Part shown: positions 17,005 through 28,634 of the stretch, piece by piece
Position numbering within the stretch: position 1 is the stretch's first letter
Layout of the letters: each line of letters begins with the position of its first letter
Source: JAXMBX01 sp046349635
GTDB lineage: Bacteria > Planctomycetota > Planctomycetia > Planctomycetales > Planctomycetaceae
NCBI GenBank assembly: GCA_046349635.1
Contig: JAXMBX010000022.1
Coordinates: 1-64,000 of the forward strand
Direction: 5' to 3'
Length of the DNA stretch: 64,000 bases
Notes under the pieces: model-generated
Told to the model about the DNA's origin: nothing
Databases searched by the model: none
Seen by the model: only the letters and a program-made list of their open reading frames with translations
Made by a program: the position numbers and the translations under genes

Positions 17005-17844
17005 CTAGCGCTGGCACTGCGGGCAGTAGAACGTCGAGCGCTGCGCCTGCACGATTCGCCTGATCGTCCCTTTCGCACACCGCGGACAGGTTTCATCCGC
17101 CCGCTGATAGACCCGGTGGGCGTTCTGGTAATCCCCCGCCTGGTTCAGCGCGTTTCGATACGTCCCGTCGCCCAGCGTGGAGCCTTCGTAGCGGATCGCC
17201 TCTTCCAGGATCTCGCGGACGGCCACTCCCAGCTTTTCCCGGGCGGCTTTGGAAATTTTCTTCGCGGGCTTCAATGGGGAAATTCCGGACAGAAACAGGA
17301 TCTCGCTGGCGTACAGGTTGCCGATCCCCGCCACCAGTTTTTGATTGAGGAGCGCCACTTTGATGGGGCTCGACGTCCGGCTGCAGAATTCGTCCCAATC
17401 CGCGGGTTGCATCGCGAGGGCATCCAGTCCCAGCCGCCCAACGTCGCACAGTGCTTCCAGTTGCGGTTTCGAAAGCAATGACACCGTTCCCAATCCCCGC
17501 CGGTCCCAGAACCAGAGCGAGGAATATTCACCGGACCCGCCGAGTTTCCATTCGATACGGAGATGTTCCTTGTCCGGGGGCTCACTCAGGAGCATCAGGC
17601 CGGTCATCCGGGGCTCGATCACGAGCCCTTCTCCGGAATCGAGACGAAGGACGCACCGCTTGGCCCGCCGAAAGACTTCCACGATCGGTTGCCCCTGCAC
17701 GCGGGAAGTCATCCAGTTCCCCTGGGGCCAGAGCGCAATCGGCTTGCATTTGCAGGGGACCATGCGCATCGCGCGGATAACGCGGCCTGCCACGTGCGGG
17801 CGGATTCCGCGCACCATCGTTTCGACTTCAGGCAGCTCAGGCAT
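17005..17844 (-). CDS. mutM: Bifunctional DNA-formamidopyrimidine glycosylase/AP lyase
   Basis: Base-excision repair enzyme removing 8-oxoguanine and FaPy lesions and cutting the AP site. The mature N-terminus PELPEVETM gives catalytic Pro2 and Glu3; the beta-hairpin lysine region, NQKLVAGIGNLYASEILF (helix-two-turn-helix) and the C-terminal zinc finger CPRC...FYCPQC are all intact in 279 residues, normal for Fpg. Converges on the preceding membrane-protein gene with two bases between stops. Confidence 0.95.
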   Translation of the reverse strand: MPELPEVETMVRGIRPHVAGRVIRAMRMVPCKCKPIALWPQGNWMTSRVQGQPIVEVFRRAKRCVLRLDSGEGLVIEPRMTGLMLLSEPPDKEHLRIEWKLGGSGEYSSLWFWDRRGLGTVSLLSKPQLEALCDVGRLGLDALAMQPADWDEFCSRTSSPIKVALLNQKLVAGIGNLYASEILFLSGISPLKPAKKISKAAREKLGVAVREILEEAIRYEGSTLGDGTYRNALNQAGDYQNAHRVYQRADETCPRCAKGTIRRIVQAQRSTFYCPQCQR

Positions 17845-18106
17845 CGCAATCCGTCACATCAGAAACGTAAAACCTGTCGCCACAAGGAGGTAGAGAGGGC
17901 TGCACCGGCCTCGATTTCCCGTCCCTCGATGCAGTACCGATTATATCAATTGTCACAGGCTGTTTCTCAGGGTAAACAGCGACCGGCGACAGCATGCCCG
18001 CGGTGAGGTGTTACACTGTAGGTGACCAAGGCACTGTACAATTCGGGCAGACTCTTCGAGTTCCGTCGGGATAAATATTTTCTCGACCGTTTCAAAGGAT
18101 TCCAAC

Positions 18107-18508
18107 GTGGCCGATGCTCCCTGCATTTTGATCGTCGACGACGCAGCCGTGCTGCGCGGGCTGATCCGGACCGTTCTCGAACGGAAGGGGTTCCGGACGC
18201 TGCAGGCGGAAAATGCGGAAGCGGCACTGGAAATTGCGCGGCAGACGCCTCCCGATCTCGTCCTGATGGACCTGGAAATGCCCGGCATGAACGGCATCGA
18301 AGGGATTCGAGCGTTTCGCGCCGACCCCCGCCTGGCTCATCTGCCGGTCGTGGCCGTGACTGGAAATTCCGATCTGCAGACGAAGAGCGCGGCCCGGGCG
18401 GCCGGTGCGGAAGGCTATCTCGTGAAGGACGAAAAACTCCGCGATCGCCTGGCCGAGACGATTCAACGCTATCTGCGCTCCCATGCCCTGGCGCTGGCTC
18501 AACGTTAA
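18107..18508 (+). CDS. Single-domain response regulator (CheY-like receiver)
   Basis: A 133-residue stand-alone receiver domain. The acidic pair D11-D12 (ILIVDD), phospho-acceptor D55 (LVLMDLEMPG), Thr85 (AVTG) and Lys107 (YLVKD) are all in place, so phosphorylation by a histidine kinase is expected. There is no output domain and no kinase adjacent, so the partner is unknown. GTG start with AAAGGA six bases upstream. Confidence 0.93.
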   Translation: MADAPCILIVDDAAVLRGLIRTVLERKGFRTLQAENAEAALEIARQTPPDLVLMDLEMPGMNGIEGIRAFRADPRLAHLPVVAVTGNSDLQTKSAARAAGAEGYLVKDEKLRDRLAETIQRYLRSHALALAQR

Positions 18509-18526
18509 ATTTTAATGCAGCCGTGC

Positions 18527-18892
18527 TCACGCCTGGCCAATGTGCCAGCAGACCCCCGCCAGGTCGATGAGGTGAATTTCGCGACCCCAGGGAAAATCCT
18601 TGGGAGCATTGATCCGAAGGCCGGGATATTTCTGCTCGAGATTTCTTTCGGAGACCACCTGCCACCAGGCGTCGAGGTCCGGGACATCAAGCCGAATCAT
18701 GAGATTCTGCGCGAAGACTTCGTGATCGTAGTTCTGGAGGATGAGCTTCACGTCCCCGTTTCGAAATCCGGCGCAACCGCTCTGCTCCCAGGTTTCCTCG
18801 AAACCCAGATCCACGAAGAGACGCCGGCTGGCGGCGTATTCTTTTCCACTGGGAACGAACGGTGACAACGACACGACGCGCAGATCATTCAT
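18527..18892 (-). CDS. VOC (glyoxalase/bleomycin-resistance) superfamily protein
   Basis: A 121-residue vicinal-oxygen-chelate fold protein: VSLSPFVPSGKEYAASRRLFVDLGF is the first beta-alpha-beta unit, and FPWGREIHLIDLAGVCWHIGQ the last, with the metal-ligand-like Glu and His. One domain pair per chain, so likely a dimer. The substrate cannot be assigned. Converges on the response regulator gene. Confidence 0.82.
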   Translation of the reverse strand: MNDLRVVSLSPFVPSGKEYAASRRLFVDLGFEETWEQSGCAGFRNGDVKLILQNYDHEVFAQNLMIRLDVPDLDAWWQVVSERNLEQKYPGLRINAPKDFPWGREIHLIDLAGVCWHIGQA

Positions 18893-18976
18893 CGGAGAAG
18901 TTCCTTCGAGAGTGCAATCTGTTCGGGAGAAGAAGGGTTAACCAGAATGCATCATGATCAACTCGGATCAAAGAAA

Positions 18977-19011
18977 CAAAAAAGCCTCAGACATTTCTGT
19001 CTGAGGCTTTG
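18977..19011 (-). terminator. Rho-independent terminator of the rRNA operon
   Basis: On the minus strand AAAGCCTCAGACA-gaaa-TGTCTGAGGCTTT makes a perfect 13-bp stem with a GNRA-type loop, the stem running into a T-run. It lies 14 bases beyond the 5S 3' end, so it ends the tRNA-23S-5S transcript. Confidence 0.9.
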
Positions 19012-19024
19012 GTTGTTTTAGAAA

Positions 19025-19134
19025 TCCGGCAATAACCTACTTTCGCACTGGTGGGCACTATCATCGGCCCCAACAGCTTAACGGTCGTGTTCGGAATGGG
19101 AACGCGTGTGACCTGTTGGGTATAATCACCGGAA
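19025..19134 (-). rRNA. rrf: 5S ribosomal RNA
   Basis: Minus-strand sequence starts TTCCGGTGATTATACC and ends TAGGTTATTGCCGGA; the ends pair (CCGG/CCGG-type helix I) and the internal CCCATTCCGAACACG and GCGAAAGTAGG blocks are conserved 5S features. About 110 nt. Separated from 23S by a ~290-base spacer in which I see no gene. Confidence 0.93.
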
Positions 19135-19415
19135 GAAACAGAGGCGCCAATCTGGCCGAAACCAGCCGCCTTCCTCTGCTTATTTCCTGCCTGAAGCCTG
19201 CTTTCATTTCAAACGAAATGTCAACGGAACTTCAAGCTGTATAAACATGGTAGTAGCAAGAGCGACACGACTCTCAAAAACATCTCACAACTCTCTGAAC
19301 GAATTCAGAGACATTGGACGCCCGGCGCTCTCAATCGCGAGTTTTAAGGCTCGTGATTTTGAATGCCGAGCAGGCAATTGTTGTCTTGACTCTCGAACGG
19401 ACGTGAGTCCGAGCG

Positions 19416-19427
19416 AAGAATCAAAGT

Positions 19428-19435
<8 letters not shown>
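19416..19435 (-). other. 23S processing stem, 3' side
   Basis: AAGAATCAA...GTGGTCAAGC here is reverse-complementary over its whole 20 bases to 22282-22301. The two flank the 23S gene and would pair into the long helix normally cut by RNase III. Confidence 0.8.
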
Positions 19436-22291
<2,856 letters not shown>

Positions 22292-22301
22292 ATTGATTCT
22301 T

Positions 22302-22949
22302 ACCTCGAACCAGGTTTTGCAACCCGACCTCAGCTCGAATCGTCAAGCCCTCCTTTGAATTCCTGCTGCCACCACCTTCTCAACAGCCACCTGTTCAACC
22401 AGGCGACCACATCGAAGCCAGCACCAACAAGACCAAAGGGAACGATTGCCATGCTCCTAAGAGTCTAAACTTCAACTTCACTTTCCATTGCCTTGAAACC
22501 GCTTCCGCCTTTCAGCTTCCACAGCCCACGGCAATCGATCGCTTCGCTGAAGAATGTTACTAATTCTGACACGTCAGCAGTCTTTCGACTTCCGACGCAT
22601 CGAAATTCAGATGCCACTCTTGCTAACTACCAAATTGTCAAAGAACAAAACGCCGCCAAGCCGGCAGATACGCCAGCTTCGCGGCCTCCCGTATGGGTTG
22701 AAGCAGAGCCGGAACAGCTTCCGACGCTGCTTCAAACCATCCAGCGGGTTCACCGCGTTTCACGTCGACAGCTCCGCCGCGACGTCACAGGGATGAATCT
22801 TAGAGACCCCTGTTCAAACCGTCAAGCCTCTCAAAACTTTTTTTTGATTCGGCTTGAATCCGACCCAACCAGACTTATCAAAACCACTTTATCCGACAGG
22901 CTTTACAGCCAAGGACGAGTGTTTGTTATCGTCTTTCGGGACGAAAAAC
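22302..22949 (-). other. tRNA-Ala to 23S spacer (648 bases, no gene)
   Basis: Transcribed spacer of the rRNA operon. No protein gene or further tRNA is visible. It holds a boxA-like site (22634-22646), an inverted repeat CGATTGCC (about 22443)/GGCAATCG (about 22531) that may form a long-range helix, and a run of eight T on the plus strand near 22840. Confidence 0.7.
22634..22646 (-). promoter_or_regulatory. boxA-like antitermination site
   Basis: Minus strand GTTCTTTGACAAT, close to the rRNA boxA consensus (TGCTCTTTAACA) and identical in type to leader/spacer boxA sites in many rRNA operons. It lies about 340 bases ahead of 23S and would recruit NusB-S10. Confidence 0.65.
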
Positions 22950-23022
22950 TGGAGACGACCGGGATCGAACCGGCAACCCCTGCCTTGCAAAGGCAGTGCT
23001 CTCCCAATTGAGCTACGTCCCC
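22950..23022 (-). tRNA. tRNA-Ala (anticodon TGC)
   Basis: 73 nt. Acceptor GGGGACG pairs with CGTCTCC, D-arm AGCTCAATTGGGAGAGC, anticodon arm CTGCCTTTGCAAGGCAG with TGC at the centre, T-arm GCCGGTTCGATCCCGGT. Discriminator A; the CCA is not encoded. Second gene of the rRNA transcript. Confidence 0.96.
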
Positions 23023-23194
23023 CCGTGCAAAAACCGGTTCGGACGCCACACTACCGCGTGGCCACCACCCTTGCAAGTCTCTCTCCCGGCGTAATCTCCG
23101 AGGAAATCACGGGACGGGACAGAATCCGGAAAAACCGGCAGCAACAGCGGAGTCGACACTGCGACTCGAACGTTTTTGCCGCTTTTTCAGCGAG

Positions 23195-23268
<74 letters not shown>

Positions 23269-23278
23269 GAACGATCAG

Positions 23279-23316
23279 AAAAAAAATCCTGCCTCTCCGA
23301 ATGAACGAGAAGGCAG
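23279..23316 (-). terminator. Terminator-like hairpin in the rRNA leader
   Basis: Minus strand CTGCCT(T)CTC and GAGAGGCAG form a 9-bp stem with one bulged T and a 9-base loop, followed after GA by eight T. It ends 11 bases before tRNA-Ile and lies downstream of the promoter at 23352-23380, so operon transcripts must read through it. Confidence 0.6.
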
Positions 23317-23351
23317 AACTGTTGGTTAAGCTTCCTGACCTTAAGCCGAAA

Positions 23352-23380
23352 ATTTTACTCGAACATCCCCCCTATTTCAA
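23352..23380 (-). promoter_or_regulatory. Sigma-70 promoter of the tRNA-23S-5S operon
   Basis: Minus strand TTGAAA (23380-23375), 17-base spacer, TAAAAT (23357-23352): each hexamer matches the consensus at five of six positions. Predicted start near 23345, about 75 bases before tRNA-Ile. The rest of the gap up to the 23496 gene shows CCCGT/ACGGG (23452-23467), a weak hairpin that may end that gene's transcript. Confidence 0.65.
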
Positions 23381-23495
23381 ATCAATCCTACCGGCAATCA
23401 ATCAGCCGGCTCCGCAGACGACACTTCTTCGGAATCAACCGGTCGCCAAATCCCGTTTTTTTACGGGTTTTTGAGGCAAAACCAGCCGGCGGCTC

Positions 23496-24425
23496 TCAGC
23501 CGGCGGGATCTTGCTCCGCGGGGATTTCCAGCCACTTCACCGCCCGGCAAGCGTCTTCCAGGCTGGGAACGGGGATCAGGCCGCCGACGACGCGACGGCA
23601 GAAGTGATCGAGCATCACCTCGACGTCCTGCCGCTCGGAAGTCAGCCGTTCGTTCTGGGCGTCCGTCCCGTTTTTCCAGGAAAGATCCTGCGGGCTTTTG
23701 ATCCAGGCGCTGCCGTGTTCGCATTGAATCTCCGCCTGGTAATGACACTCGCCGTCCACCCCAGGTGCGCTGGTTTGGTCGCATAATTCCAACTGAATCC
23801 GGGCACTGACGGGACTGGATTCCGTCTTCGACGGGCGGAATTGGATTTCCATGATTTCCTGGGCGGAACGCTGCCTGCGGCGGACGATTTCCGGGGTTCC
23901 GCCGATCAGGTACTGGCACCAGTCAGCCAGCCCGATGAGGGCTTCGTGAGCCAGTTCCGCGGGGGCCTTGGAGGTCGTGATCAGCAGTTGCTTGACCTTC
24001 CCGAGACGTGTGACGAGAAGCTCCTTGAGGCGTGCCGTGGAAGGGGCATAGCGCCGTGGAAATTCGGGCATCACTTCAATCCCGCGGTCGGTGACGGCGT
24101 GATGAATCTGCTGCAGGGCGGAGATCTGTTGCGAGATTTTTCCGCCCAGATACAGCGGTTTTCCGAGGTCGCAGGCGTAGCGCAACGCGAGGGGAACCTG
24201 CCAGTTGTAGTCGAGGATCAGAACGGCCCGGATATCGGGACGACGAAGGAGCGTGAGAACCCCCTGGGACGCATCGCATTCCAGTTCGGCGGCGGCGGTT
24301 TCGGCGCGGCTGAAGACGGGATCATGAATCGCGCGGACCCGCACCCGGTTTCGCATTTTCTGCAGGACCGGTCGGTAGCGCGTCTCCCAATGGGGACCCA
24401 GACCAATGATTCCTACGTCGGGCAT
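23496..24425 (-). CDS. Gfo/Idh/MocA-like oxidoreductase, divergent
   Basis: A 309-residue protein with an N-terminal Rossmann fold (MPDVGIIGLGPHWETRYRPVL), then DIRAVLILDYNWQVPLALRYACDLGKPLYLGGK. The EKP motif expected for catalysis in the family is replaced by LGGK, so the lysine is kept but Glu and Pro are lost. No signal peptide, unlike the exported homologue at 9661. Activity is therefore doubtful and the substrate unknown. It sits just upstream of the rRNA promoter, where a 16S gene might have been expected. Confidence 0.78.
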   Translation of the reverse strand: MPDVGIIGLGPHWETRYRPVLQKMRNRVRVRAIHDPVFSRAETAAAELECDASQGVLTLLRRPDIRAVLILDYNWQVPLALRYACDLGKPLYLGGKISQQISALQQIHHAVTDRGIEVMPEFPRRYAPSTARLKELLVTRLGKVKQLLITTSKAPAELAHEALIGLADWCQYLIGGTPEIVRRRQRSAQEIMEIQFRPSKTESSPVSARIQLELCDQTSAPGVDGECHYQAEIQCEHGSAWIKSPQDLSWKNGTDAQNERLTSERQDVEVMLDHFCRRVVGGLIPVPSLEDACRAVKWLEIPAEQDPAG

Positions 24426-24587
24426 GGATCGTCAGACAGTCTTCAGGATTCTTGGGGGTGAGAGGATGCTGCGGCTTTCATTTCTCCCGCTGGTTTTTCA
24501 TCATACCAGTCCCACCAGGAATTCCCACAGGATTTCAAGTGGGGACCTGAAAACGCCGTTGTTTCCGCGAAAATGAAGGGGAAAATG

Positions 24588-24896
24588 ATGATTCACGTGC
24601 TGGCGACGATCGAGGTGAAACCGGGCAAGCGGGAGGCGTTTTTGCGGGAATTTTACGCCCTGGTTCCCCAGGTGCGGGCCGAGGTGGGGTGCATCGAATA
24701 TGGCCCGACAGTGGACCTGCCGATGGGAAGCCCCGCCCAGAAGCCTGAGCGGACGAATACCGTGGTGGTGATCGAGAAATGGCAGACGCTCGACGCGTTG
24801 AAGGCCCACTCGGTGGCCCCGCACATGGGGGTGTACCGCGAACGGGTCAAGGATCTGGTCCTGGGCATGGACCTGCAAGTGCTGCGGAACGCGTGA
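24588..24896 (+). CDS. Antibiotic biosynthesis monooxygenase (ABM/YgiN-type) domain protein
   Basis: A roughly 102-residue alpha-beta barrel monomer of the ABM family: IHVLATIEVKPGKREAFLREF, the GCIEYGPTVD strand, VVVIEKWQTLDALKAHSVAPHM and a final strand. Members oxidise quinols, degrade haem or have no known task. Three ATG codons (24573, 24585, 24588) are in frame; AAGGGG is best spaced for 24588. Transcribed alone. Confidence 0.85.
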   Translation: MIHVLATIEVKPGKREAFLREFYALVPQVRAEVGCIEYGPTVDLPMGSPAQKPERTNTVVVIEKWQTLDALKAHSVAPHMGVYRERVKDLVLGMDLQVLRNA

Positions 24897-25039
24897 GTCT
24901 GTGCAGGTCAATAAAGCGATTTCGGGACGGAATAGTTCCGATCGCCCCCTTTACTTATAATCTCATTGAGAGGTTGCTCTACCTTTGAATTGATCTAGGA
25001 ACGGTGTTCGGCTTAATACTAATTCGAAGGTCAAGTCTG

Positions 25040-25483
25040 ATGGTGACGAATCAGAATGACGTTGCCCCAAAAAGTCCAGAACTGACTTGGACGCAACGGT
25101 TCTTTTTCTTCTTCTTAGCCATGAGCTTTGGACTGAGCTTTGTTAGCCTCGTCTGGTACATCATCTCACCCGTGTATGGCGCATCGAACTCGATGCGAGA
25201 GATTGTTCCAATTGCGCACCTGGATAGGGCCTTCGAAGCCTTTCCAACGGACGGAGAACTCATCTGGAAGCGCTACGACAAATTGAATTCCGTGTATCGC
25301 ATCAGCGGGTACATTAAGTCCCACGAGGCGTTTCTGACTTGGAGAAAGGGATTGCCAATCCCCATGCCCCCTCACCAATGTGTTGAGCACGGTTGGGAAG
25401 AACAATTTGAATTATCGGGGCGACGATTCAAGATCCGAGTTCTTGCTCCAGAGAATCATTACTTTTATCTTGTCAGTTTTTAG
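25040..25483 (+). CDS. Hypothetical single-pass membrane protein
   Basis: About 147 residues. One membrane segment (RFFFFFLAMSFGLSFVSLVWYIISPVYG) after a short cytoplasmic head; the rest is presumed outside. The tail shows ELSGRRFKIRVLAPENHYFYLVSF. No recognisable domain. The AT-richer DNA and TATAAT-like sequence near 24955 suggest its own promoter. Start chosen at MVTNQNDV rather than 25004. Confidence 0.6.
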   Translation: MVTNQNDVAPKSPELTWTQRFFFFFLAMSFGLSFVSLVWYIISPVYGASNSMREIVPIAHLDRAFEAFPTDGELIWKRYDKLNSVYRISGYIKSHEAFLTWRKGLPIPMPPHQCVEHGWEEQFELSGRRFKIRVLAPENHYFYLVSF

Positions 25484-25560
25484 CAATAACGTTAGCGCAG
25501 CCTGACCCGAAACAGAAACCGCTGCGTGATCTCAACCATCGACTGGCCGTTAGGGAGCCG

Positions 25561-25680
25561 TTAAGGGACCGCGCGGTAAGGGGCGTGGGAATAATACTTG
25601 GGCTGGTCGTCGAGGTGGACATGCAGCCAGGGGACGCCGGCCCCGGCGGTACTGAGCCAGACCGGCTTCGGAACTGGGGC
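25561..25680 (-). pseudogene. C-terminal remnant of a protein gene
   Basis: One minus-strand frame ends PVPKPVWLSTAGAGVPWLHV followed by HLDDQPKYYSHAPYRAVP and a TAA at 25563-25561. It has the feel of a conserved C-terminus (GVPWLHV-LD--PKYY---PY), yet no start or upstream body exists. The region from 25484 to 25885 otherwise holds nothing convincing, so this looks like a decayed gene end. Confidence 0.45.
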
Positions 25681-25885
25681 TGACGCCGCCGGCCTCGCCG
25701 GACTCATTGCCACAACGCCCGAATCTGCAATTGTGCGTGGCAGAGGAAGGCCGAGATGGCAGTACGCGGAATGTGGCGTGTCTATGACAAAAGATTGTGA
25801 AGATTTTGCGAACGAACAAAAAACATGACGCCATAAGGGTTAACGTGCGTTGATCCGGGAGTGACTCCGCTCCGTTTTCACTGGT

Positions 25886-27130
25886 ATGAACGACACAAAT
25901 AATCCTCAGGTGAAAGCAGCACGGGTCAGCTTGGAAGATTCGAAGAACAAGACGTCACCCGTGACCAATCCGGTAAAGCCGCGGACGTTGGCGACACGGA
26001 TCGAGGATGACGGCGAGACGGTGGTGCTTACTTTTCGCGACGGGCCAAGGTGGGCGGTCCTCTTCCCGCTCCTTTGGTTGTCAGGATGGACTGTCGCCTG
26101 TACGTGGCTGCTGTATGGAGCAGTCACGAAACCAAGTCTGACGACAATTCTGTTTGGAATTCCGTTCTGGGCCTCGTGGCTGTTTGTCGCGGGCTGGGTG
26201 CTGAACATCCTGTTCGGATGGCACCGGGTCATATTTAGCCCGGAGGGATTGGCGCATGAGTGGTTTGTCCTGATGCGGATGAGTCATCGTGAAGTGCCGC
26301 TGGAGGAAATTCAAAAGATTCAATCGCGGCTGTTCTCGACGGATTCCGAAGGGGATAGCACCTACGGGATTGAAGTGGTGACGCTCGGTAAAAGCGTGAC
26401 GTTAGGCCTGCAGATGCGCGCCCTGGAGCGGGACTGGCTGGCGTCCTTCCTCCAGGAGCGATTGGATCAACTGCGCGGAATGCCTGGAACGCGATTGCCG
26501 GCAGCCGAAGAACCGGCCGACTGCCGTGGATATGAGACCCCATCCGATTCCAGTTGGCAGGTGGTGGAAGAATTCCCGGACCTGGTGATGGAGCAGCGCG
26601 GGAAATTCGACGCGGGGACAATCGCCGGACTGGCGTTCGTGTGTTTGTTCTGGAATGGAATTGTGGGGGTGTTTGTGGCCCTTCTGTGCGGGGGAGTGCA
26701 GGCCGATCCGAAGTTGGAGGGGGGAATGTGGTGGGGTCTGTTTGTGTTCCTCCTGCCGTTTGAATTGGTGGGCCTGGGGATGATGACAGCTTTGGTCCTT
26801 GCGGTGCTGGAACCGTTCCGAGTGATGCGGTGGCGGATCGGGCCGGAGGAAGTCGAACAGCGGACGACGCGGTTGGGGCTGCCATTGGGACGCCACAAAC
26901 TGATTTCCTACCTGCAACTGGGAGGGGCAGACGTTAAGGAGAACCTGACTGCGGGAAAGTTCGCAATGAAGTCCCAATCTCAGCAGCCAACGGGGGAGCA
27001 GTTCGGCCTGCTGTTGACAGATGGAACGAACCAGGAGATCTGTTCCATCACCGGGCTGACGCGAGGGGAAGCGCGGTGGATGAAGGGACAGATCCAGACA
27101 TACGCGACACGGCGGGGAACGGCGTTGTAA
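25886..27130 (+). CDS. Hypothetical membrane protein
   Basis: A 414-residue protein. A polar head is followed by two membrane segments (WAVLFPLLWLSGWTVACTWLLYG; TILFGIPFWASWLFVAGWVLNILFG), a cytoplasmic PH-like stretch (GWHRVIFSPEGLAHEWFVL...VPLEEIQKIQSRL), a second membrane pair (IAGLAFVCLFWNGIVGVFVALL; LFVFLLPFELVGLGMMTALVLAVL) and a second similar stretch ending GLTRGEARWMKGQIQTY. The internal duplication suggests two PH-like modules. Function unknown. Confidence 0.75.
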   Translation: MNDTNNPQVKAARVSLEDSKNKTSPVTNPVKPRTLATRIEDDGETVVLTFRDGPRWAVLFPLLWLSGWTVACTWLLYGAVTKPSLTTILFGIPFWASWLFVAGWVLNILFGWHRVIFSPEGLAHEWFVLMRMSHREVPLEEIQKIQSRLFSTDSEGDSTYGIEVVTLGKSVTLGLQMRALERDWLASFLQERLDQLRGMPGTRLPAAEEPADCRGYETPSDSSWQVVEEFPDLVMEQRGKFDAGTIAGLAFVCLFWNGIVGVFVALLCGGVQADPKLEGGMWWGLFVFLLPFELVGLGMMTALVLAVLEPFRVMRWRIGPEEVEQRTTRLGLPLGRHKLISYLQLGGADVKENLTAGKFAMKSQSQQPTGEQFGLLLTDGTNQEICSITGLTRGEARWMKGQIQTYATRRGTAL

Positions 27131-27145
27131 ACTCCCCTCGCCTGA

Positions 27146-28009
27146 TCAGTGGCGTTCGGTGCTTTTGTCTATTTCGATGACCGGCTCTCCTCCCTGAGCG
27201 GTGAGCAGGGCACGGAACAAATCCGGCTTGATGTCAGGGCGGATTCTGCGAACGGTCCCATCGGCGAAGCCCCCCCAAAAACCGTCCGCGGGGAGCGCGC
27301 CGATTGCGTTCAATGGCTGGGCGGGATTGAAGCTGATGTCCGTGGGGCGGGTCCAGGGAACCGCGAGCTCGGGTGAGGCTTCGACAACGAGAAGTGTATT
27401 GGAGGTCCCGTCCCTGATCTGCTGAATAGCCGGTCCCCCCATGCTGATGTCGTACATGGCGGGGTGATCGAACAGGACGAACCCCGTGAGGGGTTCGATG
27501 GAAGAGATGCCGCGCGAACGATACACGTCGGGCATCTTGTCGAGAAGCTTGCGGTTGCGGGGGCTGTTCCAGGGCTCATCCAGATGAAACTGTTTGTAGA
27601 GCGGCTCCTGATCGATGAAGGGAAGCAGATGGACCCGCCAGCTCAAGAGCTGTTTGCCATCTTTATCAACGGCAGTCTTGGGAGGGGGAGGAAAAGTGCG
27701 GAAATTCTCGTGATGTTTCTGCATCCCCTGCATGATTTGCTGCAGTCGATCGCGCGAGCGGGCGGACGCGGCGGAGACCGGCGCGGAAGCAGGCGCTCCG
27801 GAGAACAGATCGCGGGCTTCGCCGGGCGGAACGTTGGCCTTGAACAGCGTTTGCGTGAGCGAGATAGCCCACAGCGGCGAAGAAACCCCAAACACCAGGA
27901 TCAGACTCAACGTGGTGAGGAGACACCCTCGCAACGACGGGCCGAGGTTATCGCCGTCGGGAGGATGCTTGGGAGGGGGAGGCTGCCTGAGGTAGCGATC
28001 GGACGACAT
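27146..28009 (-). CDS. DUF1559 domain-containing protein
   Basis: A 287-residue planctomycete-type DUF1559 protein. A Pro-rich head precedes one membrane segment (GCLLTTLSLILVFGVSSPLWAISL). The core shows HHENFRTFPPPP, LLSWRVHLLPFIDQEPLYKQFHLDEPWNSPRNRKLL, and the C-terminal IRDGTSNTLLVVEASPELAVPWTRP plus FADGTVRRI, all hallmarks of the family. Most members have a pilin-like N-terminal cleavage motif; it is not evident here. Role unknown, thought to be cell-surface. Confidence 0.92.
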   Translation of the reverse strand: MSSDRYLRQPPPPKHPPDGDNLGPSLRGCLLTTLSLILVFGVSSPLWAISLTQTLFKANVPPGEARDLFSGAPASAPVSAASARSRDRLQQIMQGMQKHHENFRTFPPPPKTAVDKDGKQLLSWRVHLLPFIDQEPLYKQFHLDEPWNSPRNRKLLDKMPDVYRSRGISSIEPLTGFVLFDHPAMYDISMGGPAIQQIRDGTSNTLLVVEASPELAVPWTRPTDISFNPAQPLNAIGALPADGFWGGFADGTVRRIRPDIKPDLFRALLTAQGGEPVIEIDKSTERH

Positions 28010-28205
28010 GGTGGTTCTCCCGCACAGGATGGCCGTGATCCACGTTCCGGATATTGTAGCGTGCGGAGTGAAGAATGTGTGAACGGAGAGATGAAACGAG
28101 AAACCAGGCCTTGCTCTCGCCTGCGTGGTTCAATCACGAACCGCGGCGAGGTGTAAGCTGGTGTCGGGGCGGAACGCCGCGGAGTTCGCCAATGCGGAAG
28201 GCGGC

Positions 28206-28634
28206 CTACAGAAGTCCGAGTAAGGTTCCTGAATGCAAATCAGCGATACCGCCTGATTTGATCTTACAACTGAAGTGATAGACCCCGGGGCTTTCGGGCG
28301 TCAGCGTGATTTTTCCGGAGACTCCTTTTGAATTCGCCGTCAAGGTGATGATACCAGTCTTTTCATTGCATTTAATCTTCACGGCGAAACGACCAATGTC
28401 CTCAAGACTGAAATCGCCAGAGGTCTTCTTTCCGCTGGATGCATAGACGTTGAGATTGTCTTCCGTCTCGGGATTGTCGGCCCCGGGATTGAAATACCCC
28501 CCCGGCGGCATGCAGGCAGGGAGCACCCGCAATTCGAGCACGTCTGCAGCTTGCGCTGATGCGAAGGGATGGCGAGATTGACGTTTGGTGACAAAGGTCT
28601 GGCGGATGGAATTCAGGATCTGTTGAAATGGCAT
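28206..28634 (-). CDS. Hypothetical protein with LE-x-R-x-L N-terminal motif
   Basis: A 142-residue protein. Near residue 30 it reads ADVLELRVLPA, a variant of the LE-x-R-x-LL motif seen near the N-terminus of many large planctomycete surface proteins. The C-terminal half is beta-rich (GIITLTANSKGVSGKITLTPESPGVYHF), like a pre-peptidase or Ig-like strand domain. The start is set at MPFQQILNS; the longer frame to 28934 overlaps a palindrome and lacks coding feel. Confidence 0.7.
   Translation of the reverse strand: MPFQQILNSIRQTFVTKRQSRHPFASAQAADVLELRVLPACMPPGGYFNPGADNPETEDNLNVYASSGKKTSGDFSLEDIGRFAVKIKCNEKTGIITLTANSKGVSGKITLTPESPGVYHFSCKIKSGGIADLHSGTLLGLL

Noticed and set aside
22493..23011. 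172-codon plus-strand frame across the rRNA spacer
   Set aside because: Runs through tRNA-Ala antisense (ETTGIEPATPALQRQCSPN is the usual tRNA shadow) and lacks coding character.
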